This document shows, one piece after another, positions 1 through 12,900 of a DNA stretch of 64,000 bases. The first letter of the stretch is position 1. Every line of letters begins with the position of its first letter. Source of the stretch: Hoplostethus atlanticus (Eukaryota; Chordata; Actinopteri; Trachichthyiformes; Trachichthyidae). Both the position numbers and the translations under genes were made by a program. Below the pieces are notes generated by a model. That model made no database searches, was not told the DNA's origin, and was given only the letters and a program-made list of their open reading frames with translations. The DNA lies in the NCBI GenBank assembly GCA_034670405.1, contig JAXDDX010000013.1, positions 1,172,501 through 1,236,500 of the forward strand, in the 5' to 3' direction.

Positions 1-2549
1 CAAACCCAAGGTGGCTGTTCAGAATTGCAGATGTAGCATGTATCATGGCTCCACCTCAGCCGGAGGTTAGATAGCCTCTCTTTTCTCTCTCTCTCTCTCT
101 CTCTAACTCTCTCTCTCGCCTCTGATCACGCTGCTATCTCCTTACACACACACACACACACACACACACAACAACATATACAATTCCTCTCACACCACCA
201 CCACCTCTTTGAGCACAGCATCGGCCTCTCTTTTTTCCCCAGTAACCCCTGAGCTTCCCAGAGCTTATCTCCCAACTGGCAGACTTGGGGAAATCACACC
301 TCGCTCAGATAGCGGGTCTTCTCTTCCCAGCTGTCTGCCTTCATCTCGGCCACTGTCATCCCCGCTCTGCTCCCCCTTTGACTCCGGCTCTCAGACCCCC
401 TTAGGCTGTCACTCTGAATCTGCGCATCTGGCATTCATTACACACAGGTACACACAGCGCTGCACACGCTGCCATAAGCCAAGTTCACATATTTCACTTG
501 CACGTGCACACACACACACACACACACACATACACATGCACAAACCATGCATGTTCAGGATGTAAACCATATGCTCCGATATGTAATATACACGCACATG
601 CCTGCTAAAGCACGGAGATCAAATTAAAAAAATGCTTCCTGTGAGTTAACCGCTGAAATGTACAGTATGAGGATTGATTCCGTCTCCAATGGGATTTTAA
701 TTTGGACCAATTACATGTGACACCCTAATAGGCTTTTCGTGGCTTTTTCTCCCAAAGGATATTCTAACTGTGCAGATGATTAGCAGTACCACTACTGCTC
801 TCAATTAAACACCTTTATCAAATTTGGCTTAAACTGTTCCTTACATTCACACCGTTACACTCACAATATCAGGAGAGCCTAAAGAGCCAAAAAGTAATAA
901 AAAAAACCATCAAGGACAGAATCATTTGTATATATCTCTACCTGTCATCGAGCCCTCTGTGTTTGTGACCCAAATGAAACCCTGAAATTACAGCTTCAGT
1001 GAGCGCTGCAAATGTTGTTTGTCACACTGACAGATTACTGTCACTCAGCAGCGCCACAATTACCCTGGTTTCTACCCTCCCGCTGCATACAACAACATAG
1101 ACTCTTGAACATGCACAGATTTTTTGGGGGAAAATGTACCCATATGTACAAATTCCTCTGCAAACAGTAGTGCCCCCCCACCCCCCCCCCCCCCACCCCT
1201 ATAGGTTTTCACCAGTGGCATTTATTAGCTGAGTAACAGGAGGAATTAAAGATGGCAAGTGGCAGTGAGCTGCTACTTAAGAAACATCCTGTCACAGTGC
1301 ATTAATGACAGGCTGCTGAGTGAACGGAGCAGATTCTCCCTTTGAAAGTCAAATATAGTTTGGCATGAAAAATCTTTCAAAAAAAAACAAAACAGTAGAG
1401 CAGGCAGGCGCTGTGGCCGTAGACACACTGTTAGTATTCCCCGGGGGAACACTGGACTTGAATGTTGTCTTATCGCTCTAATTTGCGTTTTTAGCCGACT
1501 GCGGCTGGTTGGACCGAGTGATAGTAAGGTGAAGCAAGCCGTGTGCGCGTGCATGTCGTCTGCTGTGTTTGTGATAAGGACACAGTTTATGGTCATTGGT
1601 AGTAGTTCTGCACTCAATATAATCCTGTTTGGACAATGGGACACTCACAGTGGGTCAATTGCAGCCTTATTTACACCACTGACAGAGGGGAAAGGGAGGG
1701 GGGGGGTTGTCTCACTTAAAAGGAATCAGGGGTTTCAGCCACAAACTGCACACCACAGCAGATTAAAAACACTCCAGTTTGTTCTTTAATATTCTCCCTA
1801 TTTGTTCAGACTATGACATATAATGTGTAAAGTATGGATTAAAAGAAAAAACAACTGAGATCAAGGTCATTGATATGTTTGAAGAAATATGAAAGCATGC
1901 AATTTCGGTTGAATATGAGTTATTCACCTTTGCTTTAACACTGCCGCTCTCCATTTTACCTTAGCACTAGTCTTTTTCTCCAGGCTATATATGGCTAAAT
2001 AAATAATAATAAATAATAAATAAATAATAATAATAACACCCTCAGAGAATATATATTCGTTCGAAGGAAGATCAGCAAACAGAAACAGCCTGCACAACAT
2101 TATAGGCGCCCACGATGTAAACACCCCTTTAGCTACAATTAATTAAACAAGCTAACTCATTTAACATCCCCTGTAACTGTGTAGAGTTACTTGACATTGC
2201 AAGCAGAAGCACTGGACCGCTCGTCCCTATCTCGTCCTGGCCTCTCCTTACTGCACCTAGGGAGGGAGGCTGGTGTGTATTTTTAACAACTGCATCCGCC
2301 TTACATCCCTAACAAGGCCCATGAGCGATTCTGCCTCAAGGGGGCGTGGTAAAGAATGACTTCACATGATGTCAGACACAGTTTGGTTTCGATTGTACAA
2401 ATGTTTGGTAGCTAAAGGAGGATTTTATTTTGAAGGGCGTGTATTTTGTGCTACGGTGTGCAGAGTCAAAATAACACATTTTTGAAGACATGGTGATTTA
2501 TCAACCCGTTATAGCTGCCATAGCCATGACTATGTGCCCCTCAGCCTAC
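1..2549. other. Non-coding: likely last intron of ptn, with microsatellites
   Basis: No exon of any recognisable gene is seen here. The stretch lies on the 3' side of the second heparin-binding-domain exon of the minus-strand pleiotrophin gene, so it should be intron. The short lysine-rich last coding exon expected for this family could not be found on the minus strand and probably lies beyond the left edge. The segment holds CT and CA microsatellites near the left end (about 80-170 and 505-530), a C-rich tract near 1170-1195, and AT-rich TAA-type repeats near 1998-2035. The short open frames over the CA tracts are low-complexity artefacts. Confidence 0.6.
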
Positions 2550-5500
2550 CTTGCAGCTTGGTCTTGGGGATTTTTCCACAGGGCTTGGTGGCTGTAACAG
2601 TGGTGGCACAGGTGGCGTCCATGAGCGCTCGCTTCAGCATGCCCGTCCTGTTCTTCTTGCCTGTCGCCAGATCGCACTCCCCCCAAGCCTGGAAGTCATA
2701 CTTGCATTCCCCTGAAGCACAAAAGAAAAATCATCACAATATGAACACCCCATAATAATTATTTAGACACTCAATTAGACGCTTTTGTTTAGCGGGTCTC
2801 TCCCCTGGTGGCGCCGAGGAGGCGTGGTACCGGAGTGAATACCGCTGATCAAGCAGCAAATTACATAAAGTGGCACATTTCAGCTTGGACTAAGTTATTA
2901 AAACAGTCACTCAGTGGAACAAGCACCCTTGAAATAGTTATGAGTCATCCGCGTTGAATGGCTGCTTGATGAGAAGTTCTAATTTACTTGGCTTTCATCT
3001 GTTTCTTATCCATAGAGACGAGATCAGCAGAGCAGGTAGAGAGGTCTTCAGCTCCCTCTTCAGCTCCTGGGGTTTTTCCCAAACGCACACATAGCTTTCA
3101 CTAGCAGGCGCGTGGAAACCCTGACGTGTTTTATTGCCCCATTTCCTATGTGCTGCAGCCCTATAATAGATGAGTACAATCAAAACAGCTTCACTGATGT
3201 CCACCCATGAAATAATGGACAGATGTAATCTTGGCATACAGGCTTTCGTTTAATATTAAATATAAACCCTGTACAATCAGCCCCATTGGATGCAAAGATT
3301 GTAAGCTATGAGAGACGTGTAAGCTATACAAATATGCTTGTGTGTGCGTGTGCATGTCTGTGTGTGTGTGTGTGTGTCCACGTCGCCCATATCTCCCCTC
3401 CATTAGTTCGTTGCCACTCCCAGTCGGAGCTCCCTCGTGGCTGTGACACTCATTACTCATCTGTCCACTTTCTCTCACATAAAAGCGTTGGACTCCCTGT
3501 CACTGCCTCTGAGATCCCAGGGCGCTCATCAGAGAAGGGGGAGAGGCGAGAGACAGGGGGTGAGGAAAGCAGGGATGGAGTGTGGAGAGAGAGGGAGTGA
3601 CGGGGCCTTTGTTGCAGGAATCCTCCAGGGAGTTACTAAACATCCAACTCTAAAAAAACCATGTGCCTCCATACCTATAATTTGTCTCCGAGAGGGCTCC
3701 CATGGTGCCTCCTGGGAATCTGGCTCTCTTTGGAGATGTCACACACAAGTAAGCTGAAAACAGTGCTATAATTCAAGTCAAGTCAAGGCACCTAATGCCA
3801 TATTAGGATCACTGAAGATGTGCTATCTTAAAGGCCCATGGCACAAAATGATCATAATATATCTGCAGGGATATTATTGACACCTCCTCATCGATGGAGG
3901 ATGGAGGTGCTATGAGCGAGCAACATTTTAGCTACCTCATTACTAGACATTGACTAGCTTACTCCTCTATTTTGAAAATGTGACTTTGTTGTTTGTGTCA
4001 ATAACAGGCCACCGTAGGGGTGAAACGATTTGAAGGGTCTGTGCCAGAGAGGTTTTATTGATGTTGTTGCAATTCCTACTGGTCATACATTACTTAATAC
4101 CCCTTCAGAGGAAGAACATATTCTAGATCAGCCTTGTAATCAGAAATGTTAAATAATCCCACTTAGCCCTTTATGTTTGTGTCTGAACACTCCTCCGTCA
4201 CCTCCAAACTTCTTCTTCCAGTTGCAGGGTATCTTGCAGCGCTGGGTCTTGATGGTCTGCTTGCAGTCGGTGCCGGTGCGTGTTCCCTCCCTGGTGCCCA
4301 GCCCGCAGTCCCCTTCGTTGGCCACACACACACTCCACTGCCACTCTCCGCAGTCTGACTTGCGCTCTTTCTTTCCTGTAAGAGTCGAACACACAGGTAG
4401 AACACCAATGTTTTACTGTAGTCAAAGATAGTTAGAGCTGCAATCCGTCAGTTAAAAAGTATTCAGTTGTACAAAAATCAGCAATGTCATTTGTCATTGT
4501 AATTTGTTATTTACAGTTGATTTGTTTATTGAACGTCATGCTTTTGTTTTGAAGTTTCTATTTTGTGTTTTTCTTTTCTTCTTCTGTCGACCTTTTATTT
4601 TGAAGGCAGCTCGCGCATCTTCTAAGGTAAACGGTTTTTTTTTTTAATTCTGCAAAAGGAAGAAACTGTATGAAGCTATATGTGCTGAACTTCAACGTCT
4701 TAATTTAGCACCTAGCTGAGAATGTGGACAAGGTATTATTTTCTTTGTTATGACTGTTATTAATTACAATTATTTGTGGGTTTTGTGCCACAAATTAAGC
4801 ATAATGCTAAACTAAGATAAACTACAGTTTCTGAAATACCATGGGGACCATGCTATGTTTTTGTTCATGGCTAAATGTGGCTAAAATGTGTGTATTGTAA
4901 GAGTTCTCTCTGTTTTTTCTACCTCTTACGGTGAATTTATGAGGATTAAAACTTTTATGAATCATCAGTCAAAGAGGCTATCAGTCAGCTGTGGTTGCTA
5001 CACATCTGACATTCATTACAAATCAACAATATATCTTTTTAAGCACGTAATTTAATCTAGTATTGAGTCTTAAAATCCTATCTTTGTTTCAAGACATTGA
5101 CACTTTCTAGTAAATTCCCTGAAACAAGTGAAAGTGCATAGGGAACATTTTATCTTATCTTATCCCCAATGGAGTCTGCAAACCTGTCGATTGTGGTTAT
5201 TCCGTTTAGGAAAGTTAACTTTATTTCCATGAGTTATAAATATCAGAAATCTTCTCTAAACAAGTTGTGAAATGCCATGCCATTTTCTTGCTACCGGTGG
5301 AACGGTCGGCCTTATTCTAATCTGTTTCAAATCCTGACACTTCCTGTAACGAGTGAGACCACAAATGGAATTGTCACAAAGCCTCATATTTAAGTATTTG
5401 ATTTTAGGTTTAAATATGAGACTTGCTGACCTGTTAAGATGGGGTTTGTTTTGCATTGAGTCGCCAGTCACCCCTGTTTAAAGTTAATGTATACTGGAAA

Positions 5501-5677
5501 TCTGATGTGATCACAAAATTTCCATCGAATTACCATTCATCTGCATCTCACCGTCACATAGGGTGCTTGGCAAAGAGACTCACCTTGTTTCTCAGCCTTG
5601 CCCCCTTCAGCTGCCATCACCGTTAGCACCAGGAGGGCCATCACAGCCGCCCGTGTCCACTGCTTCTGACCATGCAT
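2550..5677 (-). CDS. ptn: Pleiotrophin, three coding exons, 3' end outside window
   Basis: Pleiotrophin is a secreted heparin-binding growth factor that acts through chondroitin-sulfate receptors such as PTPRZ1 and through other cell-surface proteins. Coding exons on the minus strand are 5677-5584 (start codon and signal peptide), 4375-4202 (174 nt) and 2711-2550 (162 nt). All have AG acceptors and GT donors and the phases join. The leader begins [20 protein letters not shown], a basic start followed by a hydrophobic core. The first domain contains [25 protein letters not shown] and [13 protein letters not shown] with six cysteines. The second contains [13 protein letters not shown] and TKPCGK with four, giving the family's ten. 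The second domain ([19 protein letters not shown]) resembles pleiotrophin rather than midkine. The acceptor lies one base before the start codon, so the 5' UTR is on upstream exons that I cannot place. The lysine-rich tail exon is missing at the left edge. Confidence 0.95.
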
Positions 5678-6855
5678 TCTGGAGGACAGAGAACACATAA
5701 AGTACAAGATTATACCACATGTAACTTCAAAGTCACAGTTTTTATCAGCTCGTTCACTTTTCAGCTGCCAGAGGGTGCAAGCAATGGTCCAGCAGCTAGT
5801 AGATGGAGAGATGTTTACTCAGCTCCACTTTACAACATTTGGTGAAGAATAAAACTATAAATAAAACAACAAATACAGGATGGGCACTGTACATGCTGGG
5901 AGACGTCTACGATGCTGCCGCTGCAGGTACTATGGGAGACGCACAACGAGAGACCTTGGCTTTATGCGATCAGTCTGTAAGTTATCGGAAATCAAACCTT
6001 CCCTTCCTTCATTATTTGACTCTGGACCAGCAGAAAGGAGTCCAAAGCCTCCTATTGCACTATTCTTTCACTGCACTGTGTAACTGGGAGATTGCATCAT
6101 TGCACCAACTCAGGCTCTTTCACTCCCCCACCCCCCCCAAGTCTTTGTTTGAGTGAAATCCGACAGCACACTCAGAGGGGAGAGACAGCATGAGGCTGAA
6201 GCAATCACCAAGTGTCTTGATGCCAGAAATGCTCCTCTGTGCTCAAATTGCTGAAGAAGGTAGAACCTGGCAGGGAAATCATTTCCGTTTGTCGCCTTTA
6301 ATTAATCATGAGCTGGCTCCAAGCCCCCATCCCATGGTGCACTGAACTTGCATTCCTAACTTTTCTCTTCACTTAAGACTTTGCGTAAGTTAAGTTTCAA
6401 TCCAGTTATGATACAGGGGACGGTGAATGGCTAATGAATTTAAAGGGGGGCATTTAAACCTGATATTTATTCATTGGAATTTCGTAATAGTGTACTTTAT
6501 CTATGATTTAATTATTTCTGGCGCTCATTAGAAAGCAGATAATGAGCCTCATGCCAGCGACAGCACCCTGGAAAGTCATCTGAATCCTTGACTGTGGCAG
6601 CTCACAGACAAACCTGGCTTTGATTAAATACTATAAATAAATAAATAATGTGACAATTAAACTTCTTGAATCTTGAATCTACTTCAGGCTCTATGCAGAG
6701 ATTTTTATGTTGAGTCTTTTAGAGAGATTCCAAAGTTTTCATCGCCCTAATCCTGAAAAGAAAAAGAAAAAATCTTTCAATCCTTGTATTTTAAAGAAGA
6801 ACACACAATGAGTTCTGAGCGAGGGAGTTTCATAGAGAAAAGTCAATGCAAAGAC

Positions 6856-6970
6856 TATCATATCAGTGAACTAGTAACATTAACGTTAGTAGGCTAGTAC
6901 CGCACGCTAGTAAAGACTTCTATCATATCAGTGAACTAGTAATGTTAACGTTAGTAGGCTAGTACCACAC
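6856..6970. repeat. Local direct duplication of a 50-bp unit
   Basis: Two near-identical 50-bp units lie at 6856-6905 and 6921-6970, separated by 15 bp. Both begin TATCATATCAGTGAACTAG and contain GTTAGTAGGCTAGTACC. They differ at three positions (ACATT versus ATGTT, and CGCAC versus CACAC). This looks like a short tandem duplication that has begun to diverge. No function is implied. Confidence 0.85.
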
Positions 6971-9900
6971 ACAGTTTTCATAACAAAAACAACATATGAA
7001 GTAAACATTTTTGCAAAGGGAATTGTCTTTACTGTTCACGGTGTGCGCCGCTATATTGCTGTGACGTCACGTGTGTTTATATCGGCGAGTTTCCGACTTG
7101 GAATTCCGACTTGAATGACTGTTATATTGCACCTTTCCGTGTCGAAGGTAGTTTTTTTCCGAGTTACGAGTACAATGGAATGCACCGGAACTCTGCAATA
7201 GGTCAAAGAAAGAAATAGGAATTCAACCACATTAACCATGGTGCTACCAGACTGCAGGTTTCCCCTTCTAGGTCTCTCACAACCGAGTAGCTCCTATTTC
7301 CGGAGCACGACAGCATTTATAATGGATGACTGGATGATCATTTGGTAGGCAAGTGTGCTGCCGCTTTGATAACAAGCACTGGGGACTGCGTACTCAAAGG
7401 ACTTCCACTTGTGGTTTTCCATGAACACACTGTTTCCCTCTCTCTCTCTCATACACACACACACCTACACTTCCTGAGAGTGAGAAGTTAAGCGCAGGCA
7501 AAAAATAACCAACCGCCTTTTTCCCCTCCAAATCCCCTGCCGCTGGCAACCTGACCACGACTCAGTCACTAATTCTCATGACTCAAACCCCCTTAGTTTC
7601 ACCAAAGCAGTGGGATTTTTTACATCAGCCCAAGTCTATCGGAGCCAGCGAGTCAGCCAAGAGTGTCACCGGATGAGTCATTCCTCGTTGCCGCCCACGA
7701 ACATAGGTAGGATTCCACCCAGCGGGCGTTAGACGGAGACGATTGTGTAAAGGGAATGCCGTTTAAATCCCATTGAACTCTCAGTAATATGTTATTCCAG
7801 TGCTCTCGGACAGTTTGGCGGGCGTTAGTGGGTGTCCCATAGCCAGACGCAAGAGAGAGAACTTGGCCTTGGCCCAATCTGAGCTGCCTATCCACACCTC
7901 CACAGTGAATTAAATGGGAAAGATTGGAAATATAGCTGTCACACTACTCAAAATAATTGTGATTTGCCACTCCTGAGATATAGGAAGTCATTTTCTGCAC
8001 TGGAAGTTGTAGTAATCTACCCTGAAATAATGTTCATGCAACATTAATGTTCAGTGTTATTTCATTCTGTGTTATTCAATTGATCTTACATGAAATTAAC
8101 ATTGAAATAATATAAAATGAACCCTGCTTCATGTACAACAGGATTCTGTGGTCACTTGCCAGTAAAACACGACGTCAATCTTATGGATCCATATTATTTC
8201 AGGGTGCAAAACTGATGTTGATTCAATGTTAGTTGTGTTGATGCATTAACATTGATTCTACATTGATGCAATGTTGGTCTGCTATCTGGGGTAAAGTTTG
8301 CAAATCTTTGCAACGAGTTCTCAAATCAATTCATTGTCAAATAGGCAGCTCCGTAGGCTGTCGGCGTGACATTAGAATAGGAGAGTTTCGGTTCTGTGGT
8401 TTCTGATTTTGAGAGCGAGTGGAGGACATTTATAACTACTAATTGGACTGTGAGAATTGAACCCGAAAGCCCGTGGGGCTTCTCCTTCAAGCTGTGTGAG
8501 ACGGGAGACAGCAGAACTTTTGCGTTTTGGCAAGCCTTGCACCCACGGGAGTCATTTTAGCGGGATCATGGGATGCATCCAGTGATCAACGTGGCCCATG
8601 AGCCGGCGAGAATTAGTTCTATCAAACCCTCCATTTGCCCCATCGATCCAGACGCAGCGGTGGGTACCTGGCGAGGGGGACGGAGGAGGAATGCCGAGGC
8701 AGGCCGACCAATCGATGGACCTTCAATGACCCTCTGCACACTCCAGCGAGTACACACAGGATGCGCAACCATACCCCCGAGCACCCAATGCAAAACTCTC
8801 CATCGTCCTCCTCTCCCACTCTCATTAGGACTGATGTAATCCCCGCCACGTACATAAAGGAGAGTCTATTTATACTATCAGATCCCTCGCTTGCGTTTGA
8901 TACAAAGGCGGGAAGCGATGGAGCCGGCTGTGCAGGAATAAAAGGAGAGAGCCGTTAAAGGAATCAATTATAAGGCCCTAGAAAAGGAGAATCACTTTGG
9001 GTTATTAGCTATCTTGGCTGAGTGAAAAAACATTTCCACCATTATCCTCCAGTGAAGAATGGATTTCAGTTCCTTTAATTTAAGCCATTAGCCCCTCAAA
9101 ATCCAATTCTTTCCTTAATCAGGGAAGTTATCTAAATACATATGGGGAGCGTGTGATTAAGCAACAGCACTTCTGTGGTGTATTATTAAAAAAACAAACA
9201 TTATAGTGCTTTTATTATCAGTTACTGTGTTTTTTTTAATAACTCTTTCCCCGGCTGCCTCTGACTCCGCCTCATGAGACGTGGAGATATATAACTATAA
9301 GATTATCCGTGAAACATAGTTCTTTCCCGCGGGCTAGAATTCAATAAAAAAATAGATTGTAAGAAGAGATATTACGACCTGGGCATGCACATCTTCAAAC
9401 CGCTCTATTCTACATCCTACTTGGACACTCAAAATTGCACCTTCTAGTAGATTCGGGTTCAGGTAGGTTTTTAGCTATAAGGCCATTCTGGGTTTGCTTC
9501 CTAACTATTTGTGCTCCTATATCTCTCAGAAGACGTGTTGTTTCTGATCTCAGGAATTCATTTTTTTGCTATCTATTTTTTGCTAAAGTTGAGAATTTGA
9601 ATTTGGTAAAAGTACCTTCATGCCCTTCTGCTCCCTCTTCACGGAAATCACAATCAAGAGCCGGTCTCTCTAGGTTTTTGATCCTGTGACCCTGCTGGTA
9701 TTGGACTCTTCGTGTTTTGCAGCATATTTTATTTTATTTTATACATTGTATACAAGGTCGGTCCTTGGATAATCATTTTGACTATTTTATTTTTATTTTT
9801 CAAGGATAAAAAAAACCATCCCATTTCTGTTATTGTTTACTGTTGTTTATCTTGAGGTGCAGAAAGAGAATAGAGCTGTGTGTGTGTGTGTGTCCTTGGG

Positions 9901-12900
9901 AAAAGTGAAGCAGATAAATCCACTTCTGAGTGCTGGAGGTTGATTCAGAGTGGGAGAGAATGTCTCACCTAGACACACCGTATTGAAAGGATTTATTTAG
10001 CAGTTTCTCCGCCTGTGAGTTCCTTCAGCTGAGCTTTTGAGAGATTCCAGCACAGATGAAATGAAAAGTGTATTGACTACACAGTGCTGAGGAAGGCCTT
10101 TTCAAAGTGACAGCCGGCATCTAAAGTGAAGCATATAGCTTAACAATGCGCTCACAAAAAACCGTTGGCTTAGAAATGATGAGAAATGTAAACAGTCGTG
10201 AAAAGGGCTTCGCCAGGAAGATAGATAGATGCATGGTAAATCACCGAAAAAGAGGGAGCTGAGGGAAATGATAACCACGGCCACCTTGAAAGAAAAGTGA
10301 CTCATTTCTCAAGGGGCCCTAGGACCACTTAATTAAGGTGCGGCATCATTTTTCATGCATTTAGGTGCAGATGATTAGAGGGAAAATGCCACAGATATTG
10401 TGACTTGTGTTTTGTAAAGGTCAGACAGTGGAGGAGACACCAGGGAACCCCGCTCAGGAACAAAAACAGCATGTGTGGCATGTGTGTGTGCGTGCACGTG
10501 CGAGTGTGCGTGCGCGTGGGCGTGCATTGTGTTTGTTTTGCATTGTGTTTGAATGGCGGCGCTTAATGACGGGCTTGTTTAATGATAAAAACACAATAAT
10601 AACGATGACAAACAACGGCTCGGCGAGAGCACCGGAGCCGAAACAGCCGGAATTGAAGACATCAAATTATACTTGAATGCCTCCATTACGTTCAACACAT
10701 TATGTCTGGCTCCCAAACACCCACTCGGTCTCTTATCCTGCCTCTCATCTCCTCCGTGCCCCCCTTTTTTTTTATTATGAGGACGTTACATTCGTTAACT
10801 CTGACATTAGGAAGCCGCCACTGTCATTGACCGTAACTCAAACAGCTATACTCACAGTAACTGCCTCGCCGTTTCAGGGCTATGAAAGCGCGAAACCACG
10901 AGACAATATTTGAATTATTTTGTATTTATTTGCAGGCTATTGCTTGTTTTTTCTCTCTTCTTTGCAAATGCAGTCTCTCTTCCACACAGTCTGTTTAGCT
11001 TCCCGTGATTTCGCGCATGTTTTCACATGGAAAAAGGCCACACACAGATGCCTAGGGGGCCGCACAAGTGGATTAAACCGAGTCCGCGAATAAACAGCTC
11101 TTGTCAATGGAGATTGGGCTATGAAATACCCGTAGAAACCCCCAAACAAACATTTGGATTGCTGTGAATAATACAATGCAGTTGGATGGAATGAGTAGCT
11201 GGACCAACGTCGTCTTTGCAAAGCTGCTGTGGAAACCTCATAAAATCAATGGGCTTGTCTCCATTTGCACTCTCATACTGAAGTGAAGTGTAGCGTGTGC
11301 ATGCATCATATGATATCACCTACTAGAGGAACATTAGCAGCCTAGATGTTGTCATCAAACCTGTAGACGATGGGGGTTGACTAGCTAGGGAAGGTGCTCA
11401 CGCTAACTGATGTTTGCTGCTGCAACAATATTTATATGTAAACAGGTCACTGGCGGGCCACTAATGCCACCATAAGAGAATACAATGAAAAAGGTTACAC
11501 ACAATGTGAATATTTTTAGTCAACATGGTTTGATCATTGCCGATTGTGCCGATATGGACGTGCTGCATCCATTCAGTCGCTTCCTGTTTTCATCCCCGCC
11601 TCTAATCTCCATTCCTGGCGAAGTGGCCGAAAAGCTGCAGCCGGATCACCTGTGTAAAGCCCGTGGCTGCAGGGGGGACGTCTTATCACAGCTCCTTGTC
11701 CTCTCGCTTTTTCTCTCTATTTGGCCTTTTGATTGGTAGAAATAGCTGCTCTTAGCCGCTGACAGCCCAGGAGACACAGCTCCGTCCCTCAAGCCCCACG
11801 CTGCTAGCATCAACAGTCACCACCTCCCTCTCTCTCCTCTCTCAGACACCTACTCTCTAAAGGCACCACTCTAAATGTCTAATTTAATGGGCAACATATA
11901 TCTTTAAGTGTGTTTTTTTTTTTTTTCCTCTCAAAAATCCCACCTGGAGACACTTGTTCATTAAAGTGCCGGGTGAGAAAGCCTATGCATGCAGCGTGGG
12001 CAGTTTCGGCCTCATTTTGATTAAGCTATCCTCTCCCCCTCTCTTTTCTTCCCCATGCTCTCTGCCTCTCTCTCTCCCTCGCTACCTGTCTCTTTCTCCA
12101 CTCATGTGCATTTAGCTGAGTGATAGCCGAGAATTTATGTATCTCTGTGCACTTGAGCCATGCTGTGCTATTGCTCCTTTCTTTCAATTGTGTTTGTAAG
12201 CAGACTGTGGAATCTCGTTTCTGGAGTGGATAGGCATTGACCGCTGATGAAAGAGCACGGACGTCACAGCCATTGCAGAAGTGAGAATGTGCTGCGGATT
12301 AAGGTAAATAAGGACTTTGCAGCTATGCATGCCAATCATGACCAATGAATAATGCAAGCGAGTACAACTGCCTGTATATGAACCGTTCTTCACATTATAA
12401 TGTCCAACTTAAACTGCAAGGTCATTTTAAAAGTTTTATTTGAACTGTGGGAAAGCCTCAGAGTCTTATTTCATTCATCATTTCTGCAAGGCCATATGTT
12501 GCAGGCCAAATAATTGAAATGATGAATTGACAATCAATGAGCTCTTGACATGAAAGAAAGCCCGAGAGTCCCAAAGGCCACATCATAATTACCATTCAGT
12601 CCAGGATGTGAAGACTTACTGTAACTTTACTTTACATCCCTTTTGAGTTTAAAAGTAGCTCAACCTCGGCTGGTCAAGTGAACAGTAGTTGCTGTGTTTC
12701 AGAGGCCATAAATGGCAAAATGACAGACTTGAGCACAAACTCTATGTGACATTCACACAGAATGAAGACATTTTCCTATTAAAAGGTTAGCTAATGGTTA
12801 AAGTTAGCCAACTGAAACAACTTTAAGGTTTTTGGTCACGGTTAAATAAGAAAAACCTTCACTCTGCTGCTGTTTCTAGTCGTGTCTCTTTCACCTAATC

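Noticed and set aside
2550-5677. Possibility that the left-hand gene is midkine rather than pleiotrophin
   Set aside because: CRD1 reads [14 protein letters not shown] and [13 protein letters not shown], and CRD2 has [13 protein letters not shown] with RTGMLKRAL, the pleiotrophin pattern. Midkine has AEWAWGPC and CNWKKEFGADCKYKFENW-type signatures.
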